From: Prorocentrum cordatum
Taxonomy: Eukaryota; Sar; Dinophyceae; Prorocentrales; Prorocentraceae
Assembly: GCA_963575745.1 (NCBI GenBank)
Contig: CAUYUJ010021657.1
Span: 92,501-112,500, forward strand
Direction of reading: 5' to 3'
Length of the DNA: 20,000 nt
Shown: positions 7,611 to 15,300 of the stretch, in pieces
Position numbering within the stretch: position 1 is the stretch's first letter
How the letters are laid out: each line of letters begins with the position of its first letter
Translations under genes and position numbers: made by a program
Notes under the pieces: generated by a model
Databases searched by the model: none
Seen by the model: only the letters and a program-made list of their open reading frames with translations
What the model was told of the DNA's origin: nothing

Positions 7611-10600
7611 TCAAGATGAAGAAGATGTGCCTACAATATCTGCCAACATCTGGGCTTCCCTCAGATGCTGGAGCTCAGCACTGCAGCGCGCCGTGGCCTC
7701 AGAGGCGGATTGCTCCGCAAATGCTGTCAGCATCGATGGATTATCCATCAGCTGTTTCAGCACGCCTTTGGACCTAGCGTCGCTGACCGTATGCAATTCA
7801 CGATTAGTGTATCCCATCACTATTTTACGGCGGGACTGCACAGCGTCCATGGGTACACTACCACCATGCTGGGCCAGTGTCCTGGCAACAAAACAATCGA
7901 ACGTCTCGAGATCGTCGATGTTGTCGCCTCGCATGGTGGCCTTGGCGAGCGTCTCCATCAACCCCTGGGGCAGGTTTCCCTGCAATTGATTGCGCTCCTG
8001 CGCTGGGGTCGGCTCGCCTGTCAGCACTGTCTGGAAGGACGTGCTGCTTGAGCTCGAGGCGGGTTGCCCCGCAGCTCCAAAACGATCACACCTGATCGAC
8101 AGATGCCCTGACGGCAACTTCGTCGTCGGCATGATTTTGGAGCCTTCCGGGAGCTCCATCTTGACCTGCCCCTTACCAGGGAATATCAGCTTTTCCTGGC
8201 CTCGTTCAAGCACGATGATCGTGCGTTTGTCCTGCATACTATCGAGACCTAGGATGGCTGGCAGGTCCTTTCCACAGCCTGACACAATGTTCGTCTTGTA
8301 TGAATCGTGTTGGGCTGACCCCTGGTACTCGCAGGCAATGCTAAATGTGCCTACGGTATCCGCTGGGGCCGACCCCTCTCCCACTCCGTTGATATGCAAA
8401 CGAGAGCGGGGCTCGAACGTACAAGCACGACCATGTGACTCAGCAGCCTGGACGAACTTACGGCTCGTGTTCTCGCCCATGATGTTGATCTTCGAACCGA
8501 CGTCGATGAGTATGGAATTTCCACCGTCATCCAAGAACGTCTTACTCGGCTGCTTGATGTGCACAGTTTCTGAAGTGTCGGCTGTGTCGGTAGGCGGGTT
8601 TCCCCGCGGCACATTCGTACTCCCTGGCGGGTTACCCCGCACGACACTGGCATGCGACTCGCTCTCGGCCATGCGTGCCAGGTCAATGTACTGGAAGTAC
8701 GACACGTGCTGGGCGTGATCACCACGCTCCTCCCGCCAGTTGGCATACTCATCACGTATGCTCATATACTGCTCGCGGGTAGTGCGCCTTATCAGCGTTA
8801 GGTACGAGTGAAGGGCGATGTCTTGCAGCCCCTCGTTCGTGGCGTGATCCCGGTACCGCAGCCACTCCTCGAACTCCTCATTCGTCGCTGAGATGTTGAT
8901 GGCCCTAGCTGCTGTTGCTGCTGGCGCCGCTGAGGATTCTGATAGGTCTAACGACGGACTATCAGTTTCAGGATTATTGGCATCTAGCATAAACGTTGTG
9001 TGCGTATTATCCATCTGGTTCTGGAAATGTCGTACACGCAACTCGCGCAGCTGATCAGGGTCCAGTGACATCTCAGCCTCGCCTCCACTCTGGGGAGACA
9101 TCTGAGGAGTATCATGCAGGTTTCCCTGCTGAGGCGCCGTCATCGGGATAAGCTGATCGAAATATCCCGTTGCCATAGGCGGCCTTACCTCTGCAGGCAG
9201 GTGTCCCTGCTGGTGTGACGAAACTGTCTGCGTAGCTAGCATCCTGGCCGTCATCTCCTCCACCATGCTCGTCAGCTCCCGCAGCTCCCTCGCTGACTGC
9301 TCGGGAGTCTGACTAAGGGAGCCAGTCCATGGGAAGGGCGATGTTATAATGCCAGGTGCACGACAGATCGCACATGGTGGCTGCTGGGGATCTCCCTCAC
9401 GCTGGTTTGTCACGTGGCCCACCACGTTAGAATTCCAGCATCCCTCGTGGAATAGGTGATTGCACCTCAGGCGGTACACACTATCCCTGGGCTGAAATTC
9501 TTCGAGGCATACAGCACAGGTGTCCTCCATCCCAGTAAAGACTTCTACGTCTGCTACCCTGGGATATACCCGCCGCTGCCTCTCCAATACCGTCTCGGAG
9601 GGCATGAAGGCTGATGGGGGTGTCCCCGCTGGATTCAGCACTTCCTGCACTTCGACATTGGGCATGGAAGTGGTAGGAGTCACGGCAGGCGAGTTTCCTC
9701 GCAAAGGTGAGCCCCTATTCCGCACCACGTCGAGTGCAGCTGCACGTGACTGGTCCCGTACACTTTGCACCGCCTGCCTCCTCCTGAAGCATGCCTGCTG
9801 AGTGTGGTGCGTCTGCCTGATGTAGTCAGGCACGCCCCTACTGCCAGACGATATTGAATGGGCAGTGGGTTGTACAACCACCTCTGGTGATGTTGGAGGA
9901 GGCATGAAGGCCATGTGCGGGTACATGGAGTGGTCACTGCAGCGCACATTGGTGAGGTTATGCATCTGATCCGCCAATTCCCGAACAAATTTGTTCGGGA
10001 CCCTTGTACCGTCAGGGTATAATGGCGGATTCATCTGCGTGGGTGGTGGCCTCTGGCCCTGAGACATGCTCGGATGGGCGTTGAACGCCGGGATAAAGGC
10101 TCGTTGCCGAGCGGGGTCCCGTGGGTTGGGGCCCTCCGGTTCCCAGGACCAGGCTGGCCTCCACCTCTGCCCACTTGGGTGAGGCAGATTATGGTTCTGC
10201 ACCTGCTGTACCGCGGCCGCCACTCTTGAGCGATAGTCGTCGGGTATACCCGCCCTGTGGTGGCTTGGTGTACCAGGCAGGTTTCCCTGCTGACTCGTTG
10301 GCGTGCCGGGCGGCATCATGTTGAGGAGGGCTGTGCTGTGATCAGCCCTAGCCGCAGCTAACCTCTCCATGAGTGTGCCGTTTACGGCAGGGCGGACAGG
10401 TGTCCCAAATGGGGATTGTGCTGGCGGAGTGCCCGATGGAGTCATGCCCCTTGGAGTGTGCATGCTCTGTGTGGGGCTTGCGTGCATTGGCTCGAACCGA
10501 GCAGGTCCGCTTGTAGGCAGGTTTCCCTGCATGGCTTGACGATTTCTCGTGGCCATAGCGGACATTGCTCCCTGGCCTGCGGCCCAGGGATCCTGCTGGT

Positions 10601-12371
10601 ACAGCCTGTCCGCCAGCTGTTCTACCTGGTCAGGGTTCAGCGAAGCTGCAATCTGATCCAGGTCTGAAGTACTTATGGCCTGCCAAGACACGGCGCTCGG
10701 CCCTTGGCTTGGGGCACGGCTTGGAGCCGCGCTCCCGGCCTCACTCTCGGTGATCATAAAGATCCGAAAGATCTCAGGCTGGTTTCCCAGCTGGGTGGGG
10801 CTGTAGTGGTCCCCAACGTCCCTGTGGAGGTAGACCATGGCTGGATCAGCGCCCTCTTGGTCGCGGGACCACTGGTACTTAATGCTGGAATCACCAACAT
10901 CAGCCCACCTATCTGAGGCAGTCATCGTACTGACAGAGACTCGCGCACGGCGGCTCCCCAAATATTCTGGGTTGCGCCATTGCCTTCCAGTGGTCAGGTC
11001 CTCTACATGAGAAATGTAATACGGTTCAATGATACAGTTATCTCCCTCGGACAAGAGGACTCCGTTGTCGGACCAACAGAACTTCATACCATCTTGTATG
11101 GCCTTGCGCCAATCTACAAAGATGATGAGATCTGAATCTGGGCCCCACCCACTGTTCACGGCACGGCGGCGCATTGTCGGCACGAAATGAATGTGTGAAC
11201 GGCCTGTCCCCCTTTTCTTTGTGTTGTGCTCAGGTCTACAGGACAGGCCGTACCACATGATGCCTTCGAAAGCGTGCCATCGAGTGCCATGCATGGCGAC
11301 TTCAGGGTATGGGGCCGGTCTCCCAGCGGGTTCGTCGCACAGTACAATGTAACTGTACAGCGACCGTGGAGCTTTCAATGTCCATGAATGCCCCTGAGAG
11401 GCGCGGACGAAGATAGCGGGCTCGCCGGAGTCCCGCATTAGCACCTTGAATTGAAGGCGCTGTTTTTCTTCTCCGTCTGGTTCACGAACATGAACAACTT
11501 CCATCATGATGGCTGCGAGTTGGTCAACCGAGCGACCATACAACTGCTCGCTAATGACTTTGGCCTCGTCATATTTTGGGTTATGTCCAGCGTGCCTCGA
11601 GTGACCTGTGTTCCACGGAAAGTCAGCCACGAGTTCCACGAGGTTAATCCAACCATCATGATCATCAAAAGATCTCAGGCGCCACACAGGATTATGTGAC
11701 TTATCTGGCGCATGTCTACATATCCTGCTGATAGCTTTGCTTAACCTTTTAAGAGTATCATTGGATGTGGGAAGAATTCCGGCCTTCCTGCATTCCTTCA
11801 TGAATGACTCATCCACCGAACGTATCGGTGGGAGCTTCCGAAGAGCCAGTCTATCCCTAATCAGATCTGGAGTCCCACTAGTAAAGGATGTGTCTCCTGG
11901 GTGGTGCAGCTGAACTACTGGCGGGTTTCCCCGCATCGGAGCCTCTGTTGCCGAAGAGGCTGCGGCTCCAGAAGAGGAGGAAGCTGCGGCAGCAGCGCCT
12001 GGCGGGTTTCCCCGCGGAGATGCGCGACTGGCGCTGCCCCTGATCTTCGGCGCCCAGGTACCCCTCGACAAAGCACCTTCGTCGGACCTCCTGGAACGAG
12101 CCGCCGCAGGAAGCCGGCGCAGGTGCATGCCCACTGCGCTCGAAAGCTGCCGCCCTTTTCTCAATGGACTTACTGCGGCTAAGCGGACGTCTTCGTTCCT
12201 CAGTGGGGTCCTGAGGTTGCTGCTTGGGCACAGATGCTGGTGTAGGAGCTGTGCCAATCGGCGGCTTCGGCGTCGCAGATCGAGACACCTCCATATGCAC
12301 GTCTGGCCCAGGGCTCCGAGAGCTCGCCTTCGGCTTCGGCGCCGGAGGCGGCTTAGGTGTCGGGGGTTCAC
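7611..12371 (-). CDS. ORF B: polyprotein with Tpt1/KptA-like, RING-H2 and retropepsin domains
   Basis: A 1586-residue frame with no ATG until 12128; the first codon of the open frame is GTG, so it is probably reached by +1 shift from ORF A. About residues 190-460 match RNA 2'-phosphotransferase (Tpt1/KptA): RH in CRHAP (R219, H220), VRASQGHSW (R323), HGTRWHAFEGI, RSHIHF (R391), VDWRKAIQDG and SDNGVLLSEG, so all four catalytic residues of the family are kept. Residues 952-1003 form a RING-H2 finger (C-x2-C-x14-C-x-H-x2-H-x2-C-x24-C-x2-C). A retropepsin-like domain follows: IDVGSKINIMG (catalytic Asp1290, DVG instead of DTG/DSG), a flap-like GVGEG and LPAILGLD. Linkers are rich in Pro, Ser, Gln and Gly and hold most GNRA hairpins. 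The arginine-rich first ~70 residues overlap ORF A and are probably not translated in this frame. It ends with TGA at 7611-7613. Confidence 0.85.
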   Translation of the reverse strand: MNPRHLSRLRRRSRRRALGALGQTCIWRCLDLRRRSRRLAQLLHQHLCPSSNLRTPLRNEDVRLAAVSPLRKGRQLSSAVGMHLRRLPAAARSRRSDEGALSRGTWAPKIRGSASRASPRGNPPGAAAAASSSSGAAASSATEAPMRGNPPVVQLHHPGDTSFTSGTPDLIRDRLALRKLPPIRSVDESFMKECRKAGILPTSNDTLKRLSKAISRICRHAPDKSHNPVWRLRSFDDHDGWINLVELVADFPWNTGHSRHAGHNPKYDEAKVISEQLYGRSVDQLAAIMMEVVHVREPDGEEKQRLQFKVLMRDSGEPAIFVRASQGHSWTLKAPRSLYSYIVLCDEPAGRPAPYPEVAMHGTRWHAFEGIMWYGLSCRPEHNTKKRGTGRSHIHFVPTMRRRAVNSGWGPDSDLIIFVDWRKAIQDGMKFCWSDNGVLLSEGDNCIIEPYYISHVEDLTTGRQWRNPEYLGSRRARVSVSTMTASDRWADVGDSSIKYQWSRDQEGADPAMVYLHRDVGDHYSPTQLGNQPEIFRIFMITESEAGSAAPSRAPSQGPSAVSWQAISTSDLDQIAASLNPDQVEQLADRLYQQDPWAAGQGAMSAMATRNRQAMQGNLPTSGPARFEPMHASPTQSMHTPRGMTPSGTPPAQSPFGTPVRPAVNGTLMERLAAARADHSTALLNMMPPGTPTSQQGNLPGTPSHHRAGIPDDYRSRVAAAVQQVQNHNLPHPSGQRWRPAWSWEPEGPNPRDPARQRAFIPAFNAHPSMSQGQRPPPTQMNPPLYPDGTRVPNKFVRELADQMHNLTNVRCSDHSMYPHMAFMPPPTSPEVVVQPTAHSISSGSRGVPDYIRQTHHTQQACFRRRQAVQSVRDQSRAAALDVVRNRGSPLRGNSPAVTPTTSMPNVEVQEVLNPAGTPPSAFMPSETVLERQRRVYPRVADVEVFTGMEDTCAVCLEEFQPRDSVYRLRCNHLFHEGCWNSNVVGHVTNQREGDPQQPPCAICRAPGIITSPFPWTGSLSQTPEQSARELRELTSMVEEMTARMLATQTVSSHQQGHLPAEVRPPMATGYFDQLIPMTAPQQGNLHDTPQMSPQSGGEAEMSLDPDQLRELRVRHFQNQMDNTHTTFMLDANNPETDSPSLDLSESSAAPAATAARAINISATNEEFEEWLRYRDHATNEGLQDIALHSYLTLIRRTTREQYMSIRDEYANWREERGDHAQHVSYFQYIDLARMAESESHASVVRGNPPGSTNVPRGNPPTDTADTSETVHIKQPSKTFLDDGGNSILIDVGSKINIMGENTSRKFVQAAESHGRACTFEPRSRLHINGVGEGSAPADTVGTFSIACEYQGSAQHDSYKTNIVSGCGKDLPAILGLDSMQDKRTIIVLERGQEKLIFPGKGQVKMELPEGSKIMPTTKLPSGHLSIRCDRFGAAGQPASSSSSTSFQTVLTGEPTPAQERNQLQGNLPQGLMETLAKATMRGDNIDDLETFDCFVARTLAQHGGSVPMDAVQSRRKIVMGYTNRELHTVSDARSKGVLKQLMDNPSMLTAFAEQSASEATARCSAELQHLREAQMLADIVGTSSSS
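7970..12015 (-). repeat. GNRA hairpin family, copies in ORF B
   Basis: Fourteen copies: 7970-7983, 8059-8072, 8594-8607, 8627-8640, 9116-9129, 9197-9210, 9689-9702, 10099-10112, 10277-10290, 10517-10530, 10778-10791, 11314-11327, 11931-11944 and 12002-12015. Sense loops are GAAA (9), GCAA (8059, 10099), GTAA (8627), GAGA (11314) and GACA (9197). The 11314 copy has one U.G pair in sense. Most encode xGNxP; 8059, 10099 and 11314 are read one frame over (AGQPA, ARQRA, AGRPA). The two copies at 8594 and 8627 are only 19 nt apart. Most lie in proline/serine-rich linkers between domains. Confidence 0.9.
9979..10000. repeat. 22-bp perfect palindrome inside ORF B
   Basis: The half-site TCCCGAACAAA is followed immediately by its reverse complement. 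It is nested in a wider inverted repeat, ATCCGCCA at 9969-9976 and TGGCGGAT at 10023-10030. It has no loop, unlike the GNRA family, and falls in a linker of ORF B (VPNKFVREL). Function unknown; it might be a protein-binding or dimerisation site. Confidence 0.6.
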
Positions 12372-15300
12372 TCTTGGCCTTCGAAGTTAGTGGGAGTGGG
12401 GGCTTTCTAGCCCCCTTCATGTAGAGCTTGCTGGAATCCTCCAGCATCTTGCGAGTTGCCTCGCGTGTGCGTTCTTCTACTGTCCGAATATGCTCCTCAT
12501 CTTCCGCCACACGTTGAGCCTGTGTCTCGTCCTTGATGATCGGCTCTGGTTGTTGGGACTGGCTAGAGACGCCAGGCGAGTTTCCTCGCATACCAGGAAG
12601 ACTAAAGAGCGCGTCTTTCTCTTCCTGGGTCATGGCTACCATTCCCCTTGGAGCCGGAGTAGGTTTCTCTTCTTCTTTCGGATCCAAGTGGCCCAAGATC
12701 CCGAGACGACTACTCACTACTGCGATCTCTTCCGGTGTCATCGGGTCAAGTGGCGGATGGCCCTCTTTAGGAGGGGTTTTGCCCCTGTTGGGGCTCAGGC
12801 CTTCGTTGTTTCCAACGGGGCATCCTGGCCTGTGATTCTGGAACGGCTGGGAACAAGGACCACGTGCAGCGTGAGGCCTATACTGCTTGCGAGCCGCGAT
12901 AATATCTCGCAACTGGGTCCGCGCTTCTTGAATTTCAGGGCGGCGGATGTTTGTTGCAAGCTGATAGCCTCCACGGATGGGCCTGCCATCGCCGTCCCTA
13001 TAGGCAGGATTGCCCTGGCCAAAGGCCGAGTGTTCCCCTTTTCGGCGTCGTGGGTCGTTGTGCGGAAGTAGCTGGCCACCTCTTCTGAGAGCGTGTTCCT
13101 TTGGGCCAGCCTGTCTCCACTCACGAGGAAGTCGAGCCTGGGGATGTGGCTCTTCTCTGACGCGCGTATGGGAACGAGATCTTCTGGTGTTCTCATCAGA
13201 AGAAGCTGCCGATGCAGCAGGAGCGGCACCCGTTGGAGGTGCTTGAGGAGGCTCCTCTGCGATCCCAGATGGATCGCTCGATGGAGGCAGGTCTCCCTGC
13301 TGGGTGGAGCTCGGCGCAAGTGGCTCTTGTGCCGATGGTGATGATGATTCAGACTCATCAGGGTCGAAATCGACCTCTTCCTCACCAGTCACGTCCATCA
13401 TGAGGATGGTGACGTCATCCTCATCTAACCCACAACCATCGCCTTCTACTTCTTCTGATGTCGAACTACCAATTATGATGGCCATTGGCGCATCTGGTAA
13501 AGGCAGGTTTCCCTGCATGACCGGCGTCTGGGCAACGCTCGGCTGTCCTGGAGTAGGAGGCACAGTCGTCGGCTCAGGGTCATCGACGAGCATAGGCTGC
13601 CTAGCAATGTTACGCATGGCCGTATGGTTTGGCCTCATCCCCAGCTCCTGGAGATTCCATCCTGGCGGGGGAAGATCATGACCACGCATAGCCATTGCCA
13701 TTTCCAGGGCACGACGCCATCTACCATGGGAGTATATCAAGTGTCTCTGCACTTCCTGAGGATTTATACTGTCAATGAGAGTCAAAGCTGCCAAGAGTAG
13801 CTCTGAGCTACCGCAAGCATCATTATCCTGTTCTGTCATGATGCCAGCTTCGATGTGTTCTTGACTCTCAGGATAACCAATTGTGAGTATCTCATGCATC
13901 CTCATGAGGGTCTGCAAAAGGGTACGTGGTCCATATTCGCCTGGAGCAAGCGAACCAGGAGGTATGAACGGAATATCTGGTTCGCCTGCAATGAAGGCCT
14001 GAACAAATGCCTGAGACTCCATTTCGATTAGGTCTTCAGTGGTCTGGGGATATTCTCCCATCAAAGAGGGCCTGTTTCCAGGCGGGACTTCGGGCGGAGG
14101 TTCGGGGTTCCGTTGAACCTCGGAAGGCGAAGCCTCTATAGTGGTGTCCTCGTCGTCGCTCTCGTAGGCCATGATGTTGCCTGGGTTCCCGAACATCCAG
14201 TCGAAAAAGGAAAGAGGCTCGTTTCCGAGCGTACCGTGTTCCACGGGAGTGAGTTCATTACTGCCCATGACGAACCGGCGGACGTACTCGAGGTAATACG
14301 CGTATAATCCATGACCATACCCCTCGAGCTCGTCAATGTTGTCCATGCCAACGACCCATGTGAAAAATATCTGTTCCATAGCCTCAAAGTCCTGGAGGCT
14401 CAGATACTCAATGGATGGTGTGCTTGAGCCGAAATGGACTTCGGACGACATGCCCTTTCCATTTCCCTTCGCTGGACAATCTCGCACAAGATGATCGGTA
14501 CTACCACATTCATGGCATTTGAGAACCTGGCCGTCTCTACCTCGCGGGTTTCCCCGCCTACCTTTACCTTTACCTGAGGTCTCTCTACGGCCTTTACCGC
14601 GGCCTTTTCCCCCAAAGAATATCTCATCATGTTGTTCATCTGAGAGCCTCTGGAGAAATGCCGCGATACCTCGCCCGTTCAACCTCCGACGACCACGCTT
14701 GCCTTTACCCTTTCCTTTAAAACTTCTGCGTATCCTCCTTCTAACACGACGCACTGGTTTTCGTGTGAACCTCCTCCACCTTCGTTTAGCCTGTTGTAAC
14801 AGCCAGAATAAATGCTCAGCACGCTGATTGTCGTTATCCATATTCATGATATCTGACCAATCTAGAGCTTCAACACCATCTGATGATATAGTGTCTGTAT
14901 CGGTGCCGGAGTCGAAATCTTCGTCTCCTAAATAGGTGGATACACCGTCGGTTAGGGGATTTGATTCCCCCCATAACGAGCGGTGTGGTTGTGGTTCTCT
15001 AGAAGGAGGGCTGGTTGCCCAGCTTGGTTGTGATCGATCCCCTGCTAATAAAGCAGTGGATTCTCCTGGGTCATCGGCCCATATGTTTGAGGGCCCGTTT
15101 CCAGGCTGGGCTTCAGTGGTCAAGGTAGTGTAGAAATTTCCACTACCAGATCCCCTTCCTCTTCCAAACACGGATCCTATGTTACCAGGAGATCGTTCGG
15201 ATAGGTGGCCTACCGAACGCATCCTCTCCAGCAACTCATCATACTGTTGTTGTGTTCGAGGCATTTGGTGATTGAGTGGCTGTAAGAGTTGCATGGCCTT

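Noticed and set aside
11416-11436. GCGGG...CCCGC inverted repeat
   Set aside because: An 11-nt loop and position inside the conserved Tpt1-like core; not a member of the family.
12490-13071. Plus-strand frames up to 242 codons opposite ORFs A and B (for example 7990-8718, 12490-13071)
   Set aside because: Antisense shadows of GC-rich coding sequence with no domain features and no conserved context.
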